Source: Bacillota bacterium (GTDB lineage Bacteria; Bacillota; Clostridia; Oscillospirales; Ruminococcaceae). From it: 31,137 nt of DNA. The DNA lies in the NCBI GenBank assembly GCA_023431215.1, contig JAEYXR010000106.1, forward strand, positions 1-31,137. Direction: 5' to 3'. The notes under the pieces are model-generated. The model had not been told where the DNA came from. It saw only the letters and a list, made by a program, of their open reading frames with translations, and searched no databases. The position numbers and the translations under genes are program-made. This document shows, piece after piece, positions 16,202 to 24,499 of the stretch (its first letter is position 1; the number at the start of each line of letters is the position of its first letter).

Positions 16202-16338
16202 TTGGCGCGCCAGAAGACGAGTCCGTCTAAGCAACATGCCTGTGGCATGTTGTTTAGGACGAGAGTCCCTTCCAAGAATGCAAGCTTTTTAGCGCAGCAT
16301 GATTGGTTGGCGCGACAGGGTTGTAATTGGCGCGCCAG
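16202..16338 (-). repeat. three copies of a tRNA-Arg 3'-end sequence
   Basis: TTGGCGCGCCAG, the reverse complement of the tRNA-Arg acceptor end plus CCA, occurs in the tRNA (16327-16338), again at 16202-16213, and with one change (TTGGCGCGACAG) at 16307-16318. The first two share 16 identical bases (16201-16216 and 16326-16341). A 14-bp hairpin with one G-T pair (16227-16240 with 16244-16257) lies between them. This pattern fits partial tRNA duplication or remnants of past integration at the tRNA. Confidence 0.7.
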
Positions 16339-16404
16339 AAGGGACTCGAACCCCTGGCCTACTGCTTAGAAGGCAGTTGCTCTATCCGGCTGAGCTACTG
16401 GCGC
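16328..16404 (-). tRNA. tRNA-Arg (anticodon TCT)
   Basis: Minus-strand cloverleaf: acceptor GCGCCAG/CTGGCGC, D-arm GCTCAGCCGGATAGAGC, anticodon stem ACTGC/GCAGT around loop CTTCTAA, T-arm GGGGTTCGAGTCCC, discriminator G and encoded CCA. Its 3' end is repeated twice nearby. Confidence 0.96.
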
Positions 16405-16427
16405 AAATAGTCACATTAAGTGCAAAT

Positions 16428-16501
<74 letters not shown>

Positions 16502-16532
16502 ACAGGGCTCATTACTCCAAGCGACGATGATT

Positions 16533-16561
16533 ATTTTATCAAAATATCAATGTTTTGTCAA
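16533..16561 (-). promoter_or_regulatory. sigma-A promoter of the tRNA cluster
   Basis: On the minus strand a perfect TTGACA (16561-16556), a 17-bp spacer and TAAAAT (16538-16533) lie 31 bp before tRNA-Gly. This is the best promoter in the window and fits constitutive high-level tRNA transcription in the order Gly, Arg, His, Gln. Confidence 0.88.
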
Positions 16562-16642
16562 TAGCTTTTTTCTTTTCAAAAAAATAAAACTAATTTTGGT
16601 GTAAAACTAAGTTTTTAAGGGTTATATAGAAAAACATATGCA

Positions 16643-16675
16643 GCGCAGGGCGGGTACTTATTATCCGCCCTGCGC
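16643..16675 (-). terminator. rho-independent terminator after the 547-aa membrane protein gene
   Basis: An 11-bp GC stem (16643-16653 with 16665-16675, loop of 11) starts 28 bp after the gene stop on the minus strand. The minus strand then reads GCATATGTTTTTCTATATAA. It separates this gene from the tRNA unit. Confidence 0.85.
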
Positions 16676-16703
16676 CGCTGTCTAACTACAATAAAGCTAA
16701 TTC

Positions 16704-18347
16704 TTAACCAATTGTGGTGTTGTTAAAGCCTGTGCAGCGAAGCACCGACGTTGCGGTGTCCAAATATTCTACCGTTATACGGTCTCCGGGCATGGTGACT
16801 GCCAGCTGATCGCTAAGGCTTGCAGGCAGCACAAAAATCACACCTGGCTTTTGCTCCAATATAACCTTATAGTTGGTATCATTATTGGTTATTTCAGCCG
16901 CGATACGCTGTACGGTTCCGGTAAATTTGGCAGACTCAAGGTCTGTATCCAGGTTGCCGGAGGCATCACTGGTCAGCCCTCTCTGATAATCGGCAATTGC
17001 CTGGTTAACATTCTCTCCGGTACCGACAATGGAGTAGTTGGTGACGGAAACCATTGCGTATTGCTTAATCAGACCTTCCTTATCCTTAAGGGGCATAAAA
17101 TAGGTGGGCTGTCCGGATACATTGATAATCAGCGGGAAGGACGCCTTGTACCCCAGATGCTGAACCTTACCTTCTGCAGACTGTTGTGCCGCATACTCGG
17201 TAGCACCTGCCATTTGATACATATAGGGCTCTTTTGTAACCATATCAATCATCATAAAGCCAATGGCGCTTTCATCACTGCCTACGCTAGTAAGCCCGGT
17301 AAACAGATAGCAACGTCCGCCGTTATATACAATGGCATTACCATAGGAGGCCTCATACTTATCTTTGTTTGCAAAGTTAAATACACCATGGACATACTCG
17401 CCCTTGTTGTTCACTTGCTGCATGAGAATATCCTCAGGCTGTATGCGGTCTACCCAGGAAGGAACTGTATCAATAGAATATTGGCTGGTTTCTCCGGTAC
17501 CGGCATCTACCAAAATGGCTCCTGTAGCTTCAGACAGAGCAAATCCTGCGTTGTTCTTGTAGGTTGTAACTACCCAGTAGGGGCGTCCGGTATCATCCAG
17601 CTCAAAAGAGTAGTCGGTAATACCCTCAAATAAAGCAGAGCTGAAACGAGTGTGACGAAGCAAGTCGTCAAAAAGGTAGCAGTTGGGCTGATATTTGATT
17701 TTGTAGTCTTCTACATAGGTAACATCATTGACATTGGTGGCAGAAACCTTGACATAACCGGGAGTACCCTCCATGTTGGTAAGCCATTTAAAGAACCCGG
17801 AATGATGTAGGGGAACAACCCATACCAATTCTCCGTCCACCTGCTGAATGGTAGGAGTACCCAGCACCACCTGGCTGCCCAGAGAGGGCTTTTCGCCAAG
17901 CTTTTTGTCTGCTAGCTTTTTAGCCAGCTGCTGGTCAACAATAGGCAGCTTGGTAACATCCACCACCTGCATATCGCTGGAGAAGGTTTTTACCTCAGGG
18001 TCTCCCAACTGTCCACGGTACTGATTGATGCTGACCAAAGGGGTAGAAAGCACCACCATGACTGCCACGTACAACCATGGCACAATAATGATAGCCAGGG
18101 CAGATTTGGGTAGTTTAAGCTTAGGAAATGAAAGGACGCCCTCGGCCTGGGTAGTGTGCTGCACAAAAATTTCACCTATGGTTAAGAAGCACCACAGTAC
18201 GACACATGCCGTAATAACCACTGCCCAAAAAAATGCGCCTTCCGCATAAAGAGGGTTCAGGTTGGGTGAGTTTACAAAGGCATAGAGTGCCACAACCAGC
18301 GCCAGGACCAAAAAGCTCAGGACCTTGCTCTTTTTCAGCTTCTTCAC
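16704..18347 (-). CDS. unrecognised membrane-anchored protein, 547 aa
   Basis: I do not recognise the family. The basic N-terminus (MKKLKKSK) is followed by three hydrophobic helices at about residues 8-25, 38-57 and 83-101, then about 440 residues that are probably extracytoplasmic. That part includes two PepSY-like strands-and-turn segments: YWVVTTYKNNAGFALSEATG followed by ILVDAGTGETSQYSI, which resembles a PepSY beta-hairpin reading 'grpywvv...tGailvDagtGe'. The C-terminal 70 residues look like a small beta-barrel (FTGTVQRIAAEI...GDRITVEYLD). Start is GTG at 18347 with GGAG 9 nt before. It has its own promoter and terminator, so it is a single-gene unit. A role at the cell envelope is inferred from topology only. 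Confidence 0.75.
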   Translation of the reverse strand: MKKLKKSKVLSFLVLALVVALYAFVNSPNLNPLYAEGAFFWAVVITACVVLWCFLTIGEIFVQHTTQAEGVLSFPKLKLPKSALAIIIVPWLYVAVMVVLSTPLVSINQYRGQLGDPEVKTFSSDMQVVDVTKLPIVDQQLAKKLADKKLGEKPSLGSQVVLGTPTIQQVDGELVWVVPLHHSGFFKWLTNMEGTPGYVKVSATNVNDVTYVEDYKIKYQPNCYLFDDLLRHTRFSSALFEGITDYSFELDDTGRPYWVVTTYKNNAGFALSEATGAILVDAGTGETSQYSIDTVPSWVDRIQPEDILMQQVNNKGEYVHGVFNFANKDKYEASYGNAIVYNGGRCYLFTGLTSVGSDESAIGFMMIDMVTKEPYMYQMAGATEYAAQQSAEGKVQHLGYKASFPLIINVSGQPTYFMPLKDKEGLIKQYAMVSVTNYSIVGTGENVNQAIADYQRGLTSDASGNLDTDLESAKFTGTVQRIAAEITNNDTNYKVILEQKPGVIFVLPASLSDQLAVTMPGDRITVEYLDTATSVLRCTGFNNTTIG

Positions 18348-18417
18348 GTTAATAACTCCGTTTCTATTTTTGCATTAAGAGGCTTACCCCTTTATGGGAA
18401 CACCCTCTTTATCTGCT

Positions 18418-18458
18418 AAAAGCCAGGCTTTGTGCGGCTTTTCTTGCTTAGCAGTATA
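18418..18458 (-). promoter_or_regulatory. extended -10 promoter and leader hairpin of the 547-aa gene
   Basis: On the minus strand TGTGGTATACT ends at 18453 (TATACT 18458-18453), an extended -10 form with a poor -35. About ten bases later a 7-bp stem AAAAGCC/GGCTTTT (18442-18436 with 18424-18418) forms in the predicted leader, roughly 70 bp before the GTG start; it could attenuate transcription, though the stem is short. Confidence 0.5.
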
Positions 18459-18563
18459 CCACATCCGGCTCTTTACTGCTACTGTTTTTATGCTAACGTC
18501 AGGGATTGTTAACAAATTATTCAGTATCCGTCAATTATCTTAATATTTCGATATTTGCAGAAA

Positions 18564-20606
18564 CTATAGAACCTGAAAAATGCGATGGTCCAAAAGACTT
18601 TCCATGGTAAAAGTTTTTGTTCCCGCGGTACGAAAAACCACTTCTACCCGGTTGCGAGCTCTATCCACCTCCAAAATACGTCCTGCGCCAAAATACGCAT
18701 GAGAAACCTGTGTCCCCGACATAAGCCCGGTGGGTTCATCCAACAGCATACCCAAAAAGCGAGAGGGATCCAGGCGGCTGCCAAGGCCGGTGGCCGGGGC
18801 ATAAATTTCCAGAGCATCTTTTGCACGGGTCATGGCGGTATAAAACAATCTCAGCTCTTCCTCCATCCGCCGGTCATCCCCTAAAGCCCCCCCTTCCACG
18901 GCATCACTTTGGGGGAATATCCCATCCAGGGCATCGGCAATGATGACCCTGTCAAACTCCTGCCCCTTTGCCGAATGAACGGTTGAAAGCGTTATGGCAG
19001 CATTGCCGGGACTGTTCAGGGCCTCTTCTGCATGCAAAAGATTTTGGATAAAACTGTGGGTATCTTTACTTTGCTTGGCAAGTCCTTTTATTACCGCCAG
19101 TTTTTGGATGTAGCCATTGATGGGGTATCCTCCCATCCCTTTTCTCTCCAGGGTATGCAAATACTCCAGCTTGTTAATAATATCATCCACCTGCTGGGAG
19201 GGAGCTTTGCTGCGCAAGCCCAGCAGTATCCGACGGGTATAGCTCAGGCGGCCTGTGTTTTTTCCCGGCCAGTCCCCCTCATCAATCAGCCACTGAAGCA
19301 GGTCTCCCCTTCCCTCCTCCTGTGCCTGAGCCGCGGCACCTTTGCTGATGGCACAGCCCAGCTTAAAGTAAAGCTGACCAAACAACCTTTTATCCTCGGG
19401 TGCATGGGCAAAGCGTAAAATGCCGCTGATATCTCTTGTCACAACATCGGCAGCATACCCCAGTCTGGCTTCTCGTGAAAAAAAAGGAATTCCCCGCCGG
19501 CGCAGAATGGCCGCCAGCAGAATACCGGAAAAGGTCGTTCGGTACAACACTGCGCAGGTAGTGCCCTGGGGCAGATTTTCCAGTGAGTCTGCTATTTTTT
19601 CATACTCTTCTTCTATGTCCAGACGTAAGCGGAGCATCGGACCCACACCGGCCTCACGGGGAGTAGTGACAGCCTTTTGGTAACGCTCCTTGCTGTTTTG
19701 AATCAGCTTGGCGGAGCTTTCCACCAGCGCACCTGTGCTGCGGTAGTTGCATTCCAGCTTTAACAGCTTTCCTGTGGGATACCGCTGAAAAAAGTCCAGT
19801 AACCCCTGAGGGTATGCTCCGCGAAAGCCGTAAATACTCTGGTCCTCATCACCTACCATAAACAGGTTGTCCCGCCACAAAAGCTCCAGTATCTTATGCT
19901 GAAGCCGAGAGGTATCCTGGGCTTCGTCCACCAGAATGTGGCTATACCTTTGGGATATCATGTTGCGCAGCTGCTGGCTGCGGGTCAGTGCCGTGCAGGC
20001 AAACAGCAGCATATCATCAAAGTCCATCAGGCCATTTTGACGTTTGTAGGCAGTATAGCCTTCCATGACGGGCCAAAAGCCCTCAATGCCCCTGCCATAG
20101 CACTTTGCTTCCTGCTCATCCAGGCACATGTTGACACAGTACCCCATGGCATTTTGCAGCTCGCTTAATTTGTCATCGGTTAAAAACTGACCTGTGCTGT
20201 GACGGTACAGGTCTGAAAGTATCTTTGATTTACCGCCGTTCTCTCCCTCCAGCAGCTGAGGCATCTGGGTGCCCCGCAGCAAAGCGTACTCCCGAAGCAG
20301 CCCGTAGCAAAAGCTGTGAATGGTGGAGAATGATGGCTTTGGCAAATTTAAGTCTCCAAACAGTTTGTTCCACCGTTCCTCCATATCTCGTGCAGATTCC
20401 CGGTTGAAGGTAAGGGTAAGAATGCTCTCCGGATTTGCACAGCAATTTGCCAGCAAGTTGGCTATCCGGGCGGTAAGTACCGTGGTTTTGCCCGCCCCCG
20501 GTACAGCCAGCAGAAGAGTGGTTCCTCCGGCAGTACCAACGGCTTCTCTTTGCTGTTTGCTTAGGCTGATTTGTTTGCTGTTTGACAGGTAGCTGCAGAT
20601 ATCCAT
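18564..20606 (-). CDS. UvrD/PcrA-like superfamily 1A DNA helicase
   Basis: ATP-driven 3'-5' DNA helicase of the UvrD/Rep/PcrA group, 680 residues. Motifs in order: Q-motif region LSKQQREAV near 15-23, Walker A AVPGAGKTT (34-42, Lys40), TFNRESARDM, motif II DEAQ (227-230), motif III GDEDQSIYGFRGA (252-264), NYRS (287-290), motif V TVHSAKGQEFDRVIIADALDG, motif VI YTAMTRAKDALEI. The C-terminal 60 residues (GTQVSHAYFGAGRILEVD...) match the Tudor-like tail that lets PcrA/UvrD bind RNA polymerase. It is somewhat shorter than PcrA (about 720-740). The second ATG (20606) was chosen because AAAGG lies 8 nt before it and overlaps the first ATG too closely. DNA repair or removal of obstacles is the likely role. 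Confidence 0.92.
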   Translation of the reverse strand: MDICSYLSNSKQISLSKQQREAVGTAGGTTLLLAVPGAGKTTVLTARIANLLANCCANPESILTLTFNRESARDMEERWNKLFGDLNLPKPSFSTIHSFCYGLLREYALLRGTQMPQLLEGENGGKSKILSDLYRHSTGQFLTDDKLSELQNAMGYCVNMCLDEQEAKCYGRGIEGFWPVMEGYTAYKRQNGLMDFDDMLLFACTALTRSQQLRNMISQRYSHILVDEAQDTSRLQHKILELLWRDNLFMVGDEDQSIYGFRGAYPQGLLDFFQRYPTGKLLKLECNYRSTGALVESSAKLIQNSKERYQKAVTTPREAGVGPMLRLRLDIEEEYEKIADSLENLPQGTTCAVLYRTTFSGILLAAILRRRGIPFFSREARLGYAADVVTRDISGILRFAHAPEDKRLFGQLYFKLGCAISKGAAAQAQEEGRGDLLQWLIDEGDWPGKNTGRLSYTRRILLGLRSKAPSQQVDDIINKLEYLHTLERKGMGGYPINGYIQKLAVIKGLAKQSKDTHSFIQNLLHAEEALNSPGNAAITLSTVHSAKGQEFDRVIIADALDGIFPQSDAVEGGALGDDRRMEEELRLFYTAMTRAKDALEIYAPATGLGSRLDPSRFLGMLLDEPTGLMSGTQVSHAYFGAGRILEVDRARNRVEVVFRTAGTKTFTMESLLDHRIFQVL

Positions 20607-20681
20607 ATGGCACATCCTTTATAAGCAATGCTGTGAGTATTCACCAAATATTGCAAGAGTTTTTAAGTGAGTTTCAATACC

Positions 20682-20722
20682 AAAAAGCGGCTCTCCGGCC
20701 AATGGCAGGAAAACCGCTTTTT
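20682..20722 (-). terminator. terminator of the AI-2E family permease gene
   Basis: AAAAAGCGG (20682-20690) pairs with CCGCTTTTT (20714-20722) around a 23-nt GC-rich loop, 24 bp after the permease stop on the minus strand. The T side follows the stem in both directions. It also lies before the helicase start, separating the two units. Confidence 0.75.
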
Positions 20723-20745
20723 TCACCTGCTTTACCGGCAGGCTG

Positions 20746-21927
20746 TTACTTTAATAAGCGATGTTCTTCTGAGGCATACTGGCCAACCTCGGTTGGCATA
20801 TCCTTTTTCTTGAGGCGGTTGTTGATAAAGGCATGAATCAGCCCAAAGATGACTGCCAGCAGGGGTACACCAATGACCATACCAACAAAGCCATACAAAC
20901 CGCCAAACAGCAGAATGGCAAAAATGACCCACATGGCATCCAGACCGGTGGACTGTCCCAAAATAGCAGGGCCAAGAATATTGCCGTCGAACTGCTGAAG
21001 CACCAGAATAAAGACGGCAAAGCCCAGCGCCTGCCAGGGTGTGCCACCGATGAAAACCAGTAAAATACCGGGTATGGCTCCAATGAAGGGACCAAAATAC
21101 GGAATAATATTGGTGACGCCTACAATAAGGCTGACCAAAGCGATAAAAGGCATATTAAATATCTTCATGCCCACTGCACACAAACAGCCAATGATGAAGG
21201 AGTCTACCAACTTGCCCATAATAAAGCCACTGAATTTGGCGTTGCTGTCATGTGCCAGATGGATAAGCTCACCAACCATGCGCTTGGGCAGCAGTGCATA
21301 AAGAATGCGCTTGAGCTGGGCAATCAGGGTCTCTTTGCTTGCCAGCATATACAAGGAGATGATAACGCCCATAATAAGGTCCAAAACGCCGGAGGTTACT
21401 CTGGTAGTAATGCTTACAATCTGCAGCATGGCGCTGGCCAAAAAGGAGCTGAAGCTGTTGAGCACCGCAGAGATGGAATCCATGATTTCCTTGGGCAAAG
21501 ATTCGGAGGGGATGATGCTGACCAAATCTTGCACCAGCAGTTCAGCCTGTGCCGAATAGTAAGAAATATTGCGTACTATCTGGGCAATGCTCTCGCCCAA
21601 AGACGGAATTACCACCAATAAAAACACTGCCAACAACCCAATCACCGAAGTGTACGCAAAAAAGATAGAAAAGCCCCTGCAAACCTTGGATGAAATTTTG
21701 GGAAGCTTTATTAACTGTTTATCAAAGAAGCGTACCAGCGGACTGAGAATATAGGCAAAGCAAAAGCCAAACACAAAGGGCTTTAAATAAGCACCCAGGC
21801 TTGCAACAAAATTCCAAAACGTAGAAAAATTAAAAATGAATGCAGCAAAGAGCAAAATAGCAGCTCCCACCAAAAAGCCGTAAACTGCAATGGTGGTGTA
21901 TTTGCTGTTAAAGTCCAGACGCTTCAT
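20746..21927 (-). CDS. AI-2E/PerM family transporter
   Basis: Inner-membrane protein of the AI-2E exporter (PerM/YtvI/YubA) family, 393 residues with about seven to eight helices. The family hallmark is seen in the last third: NMPFIALVSLIVGVTNIIPYFGPFIGAIPGILL, followed by LQQFDGNILGPAILGQSTGLDAMWVI and GLYGFVGMVIGVPLLAVIFGLI. Start ATG at 21927 is favoured by an AAGGGGG run 7-8 nt before; an in-frame ATG at 21975 has no site. Substrates of these proteins in Clostridia are not firmly known; some family members are tied to sodium efflux or sporulation. The ABC-F gene lies 147 bp upstream on the same strand, so co-transcription is possible. Confidence 0.9.
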   Translation of the reverse strand: MKRLDFNSKYTTIAVYGFLVGAAILLFAAFIFNFSTFWNFVASLGAYLKPFVFGFCFAYILSPLVRFFDKQLIKLPKISSKVCRGFSIFFAYTSVIGLLAVFLLVVIPSLGESIAQIVRNISYYSAQAELLVQDLVSIIPSESLPKEIMDSISAVLNSFSSFLASAMLQIVSITTRVTSGVLDLIMGVIISLYMLASKETLIAQLKRILYALLPKRMVGELIHLAHDSNAKFSGFIMGKLVDSFIIGCLCAVGMKIFNMPFIALVSLIVGVTNIIPYFGPFIGAIPGILLVFIGGTPWQALGFAVFILVLQQFDGNILGPAILGQSTGLDAMWVIFAILLFGGLYGFVGMVIGVPLLAVIFGLIHAFINNRLKKKDMPTEVGQYASEEHRLLK

Positions 21928-22074
21928 TCCGAACCCCCTTCTTATCATTGTGATGTGTTTGCAGCCCTGCCGCATAGGAGTTAGACGTCAGATTGGTTGC
22001 CAAGAATCAAGTATCTATTTCTTCGTGTGGTTTTGCTGCACCAATTATCAAAGTATGGTCAGCAGATTTTGCCT

Positions 22075-23991
22075 TTATGCCATTTGTTCCGAAAGCATCA
22101 GCCAGCGATCCATGGTTTCACCCAGCTGCTGCTCCTTTTGCTCACACTGGTCGCAAAGCTCCTGCAGCAATACATAGTCTGCGGCGGTTTCGGGTTTTGC
22201 AATCTGCTCCTGTAGGGCTGAAATTTCCTCCTCCAGGGTAGCAATCAAGGCTTCTGCCTCGGCATACTCCTTGCGGCGGCGGGCATCCTCACGGCGTGCT
22301 TCCTTGCCACGATAGTAGCTCGTTTTTGCTTGGCTGGGGGTATCCTGGCTTTTTTCCTGATTTTGTTCCCCAGACAGCTGCGTATGCAGCCCCGCCTGAG
22401 CCTGATAATCAGAATATTTTCCTTTATATTCGGTTAGTCTTCCGTCATCCACCTCAATAATTTTATCCGGCAGCCTGTCCAGCAGGTAGCGGTCATGAGA
22501 AATCATGAGAATGGTACCGGTATACTCTGCCAATGTTTTGTCCAGCACTTCCTTGGTGGGCAGATCTAAATGGTTGGTAGGCTCGTCCAGCAGCAGTACA
22601 TTACTGCCTGCAAGACAAATGACTGCCAGCTTAAGACGTGCACGCTCTCCGCCGGAGAGCTGGCCTACCCGCTTAAATACATCCTCCCCCGTGAGTCCCA
22701 CTGCACCCAGCATGCTGCGCAGGGGTGTTTCGTAGCTTTTGGGGTAATGCTGCCACAGGGTATCCAGCACCGAAAGATTGGGGTCCAAAGACTCGCTGCC
22801 CTGGTCATAATAAGAAAGTTTTACGCCGCGTCCCCAGTCTATGCGGCCGCGGGTGTGAGGAAGTTTTCCCATAATATAACGCAGCAGAGTGGTTTTGCCT
22901 GCACCGTTGCCGCCGATAATGGCAATTTTTTCGCCTCTTTTCACCTCCAGCGAGGCAGAAGAAAGCAGTACGCGGCGGCGTTCGCCCTCGCCAACCGCTA
23001 CCTCCAAATCCTCCACAGTCAAAACGTCCTTTACAGGCTCTGTGGTATATTCCAACCGTATCACCGGAGGTTTCAGCGGAGCTTTTGGCTGCTGCACCAC
23101 CTCCATGCGGTCCAAAGCCTTAAGCCGGCTTTTTGCCATGTTGGATGTGCTGGCTCTTACAAGGTTACGGGCCACATAGTCCTTCATCTTTGCAATTTCT
23201 TCCTGCTGGGCCTCATACACCTTGTGCTGACGGGTCATGCGCTCCTCCCGCAGCTGGACATACTTGGTGTAGTTGCCGTTGTAGGTGGTAAGCTCCCCGC
23301 GATCCATCTCCCAAATGCGCCCACACAGCCTGTCCAAAAAGTATCGGTCATGGGATACAATAAGCAGGGCCCCTTTATAGCTGCCAAGGTAGTCCTCCAG
23401 CCAGCACAGAGTTTTAAAATCAAGGTGGTTGGTAGGCTCATCCAATATCAGCAGATTAGGCTCTTCTAATAGCAGCTTTGCAATAGCCAGTCTGGTTTGT
23501 TCTCCTCCGCTGAGCTTGGTGATCATTTTGTCAAAGCCGTGGCTGGCAAAACCCATACCCGTAAGCACCGTATTAATCTTTACCGGCACATGATATCCGT
23601 CCCTGGCCAAAAAAGCGTCTTCCAGCCGGTGATATTCTTCTGCAATAGCGGCATCCTCAGGGTTTTGTGCCATTTGGTCGGCGGTATTGCGAAGCTGCGC
23701 CTCTAGCTCAAAAACATCGGCAAACACGCTGCGCATTTCTTCCAGTATCGTACCGCCTTGCGTCAAACCGCTGTTCTGCTTTTGGTATCCAATAGACAAA
23801 TCTCCCGTTCGGGAGACTGTTCCCTCGTCATTTTCCAGCGTGCCGCAGATAATATTCAGTAAGGTGGTCTTGCCAGCACCGTTTTGGCCCACCAGACCTA
23901 TGCGGTCTCTATCTTCAATTTTTGCACTGACTCCTGAAAAAATCAGCTCGCTCCCGTAACTTTTACTAATATTCTCTAATGCCACCAGCAA
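22075..23991 (-). CDS. ABC-F family ATPase (YdiF/Uup-like translation factor)
   Basis: Soluble protein with two ABC domains and no membrane segments, 638 residues; ABC-F members bind the ribosomal E site and help stalled translation or resist antibiotics. Domain 1 has GQNGAGKTT, LSGGEQTRLAIAKLLLEEPNLLILDEPTNHLD. The inter-domain linker (about residues 240-300, EERMTRQHKVYEAQQEEIAKMKDYVARN) is the P-site tRNA interaction region. Domain 2 has GGNGAGKTT, LSGGERARLKLAVICLAGSNVLLLDEPTNHLD. A charged linker and a C-terminal coiled coil (EEEISALQEQI...) resemble YdiF/Uup. Start is unsure: TTG at 23991 gives the usual LVALENISKSYG opening with AGGTG upstream, but TTG at 24009 is also possible. No antibiotic-resistance subtype can be claimed. 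Confidence 0.92.
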   Translation of the reverse strand: MLVALENISKSYGSELIFSGVSAKIEDRDRIGLVGQNGAGKTTLLNIICGTLENDEGTVSRTGDLSIGYQKQNSGLTQGGTILEEMRSVFADVFELEAQLRNTADQMAQNPEDAAIAEEYHRLEDAFLARDGYHVPVKINTVLTGMGFASHGFDKMITKLSGGEQTRLAIAKLLLEEPNLLILDEPTNHLDFKTLCWLEDYLGSYKGALLIVSHDRYFLDRLCGRIWEMDRGELTTYNGNYTKYVQLREERMTRQHKVYEAQQEEIAKMKDYVARNLVRASTSNMAKSRLKALDRMEVVQQPKAPLKPPVIRLEYTTEPVKDVLTVEDLEVAVGEGERRRVLLSSASLEVKRGEKIAIIGGNGAGKTTLLRYIMGKLPHTRGRIDWGRGVKLSYYDQGSESLDPNLSVLDTLWQHYPKSYETPLRSMLGAVGLTGEDVFKRVGQLSGGERARLKLAVICLAGSNVLLLDEPTNHLDLPTKEVLDKTLAEYTGTILMISHDRYLLDRLPDKIIEVDDGRLTEYKGKYSDYQAQAGLHTQLSGEQNQEKSQDTPSQAKTSYYRGKEARREDARRRKEYAEAEALIATLEEEISALQEQIAKPETAADYVLLQELCDQCEQKEQQLGETMDRWLMLSEQMA

Positions 23992-24115
23992 CGATATTTC
24001 ACCTGCCAACTCTATCTTTATAACGCTTTCTATGCGCAGATTATTTCAAACAAAATGTGAATTTTAAAAAGCAACTATTTTACTGCATACAGTTACAGCT
24101 TTTATTGCACCATAA

Positions 24116-24319
24116 CGCAAAGCGGATTGATGCAAATGCGTATCTTGGCTACCGCCCCAGGCGGATAGCTACGCATCATTGGTACAATAGGTGCTTTGCA
24201 GCTATTGCAACCATATCCGCAAAGCGAATTGGTGCAAGTGCGCGTCTTGGCTACCGCCGCAGGCGGATAGCTGCGCATTATTCGTACAATAGATGCTTTG
24301 CAGCTATTGTACCATAAAT
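24116..24319. repeat. two tandem 102-bp repeats with conserved hairpin
   Basis: Units 24116-24217 and 24218-24319 match with about a dozen substitutions in their first 92 bases. Each contains an outer stem (24136-24142 with 24170-24176; 24238-24244 with 24272-24278) enclosing ACCGCC/GGCGG, and each has GCAAAGC near the start and GCTTTGC near the end, which can also pair. One stem pair changes from T-A to C-G between units and two others from A-T to G-T, so pairing is kept. The unit sits in the 490-bp gap between divergent ABC-F and rlmD genes. No gene is supported here. Confidence 0.8.
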
Positions 24320-24390
24320 AAGCCTTCCTAACAACACTGCAAAATCCTACAAGAAGTGTATTGCCAGTGGGAAAACCATGATTTTTATGG

Positions 24391-24396
24391 TATACT
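24391..24396 (+). promoter_or_regulatory. extended -10 promoter before the RlmD-type gene
   Basis: TATGGTATACT gives TATACT (24391-24396) with an upstream TGG, about 100 bp before the gene start. The -35 region is weak. The rest of the leader up to 24499 shows no strong structure. Confidence 0.55.
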
Positions 24397-24499
24397 GTAC
24401 CCATAGGATAACTGTGGCAATGACAAGCTTCTGCAGCAGTACCTCACAATCTGCTTGTAAGAATGTATTGCCCAAAAGAAAGGTAAGGATAACATCCGC

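Noticed and set aside
15801..16292. Short plus-strand frames across the tRNA genes
   Set aside because: They translate antisense tRNA sequence and terminator stems; the tRNA cloverleaves explain the region.
16851..17633. 260-residue open frame on the plus strand
   Set aside because: Lies wholly opposite the 547-aa minus-strand gene, has no ribosome site and no recognisable domain; an antisense shadow.
22075..23991. Antibiotic-resistance ABC-F (Vga/Lsa/Opt type)
   Set aside because: The overall plan with long charged linker and C-terminal coiled coil resembles housekeeping YdiF/Uup proteins; no resistance context.
24057..24317. 86-residue plus-strand frame containing a 34-residue repeat
   Set aside because: The 102-bp period is a multiple of three, so an internal protein repeat arises automatically. 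There is no ribosome site before the GTG, the opposite strand is open as well, and changes between units keep stem pairing rather than protein sequence.
24116..24319. CRISPR array
   Set aside because: Only two directly abutting 102-bp units, no spacers and no cas genes.
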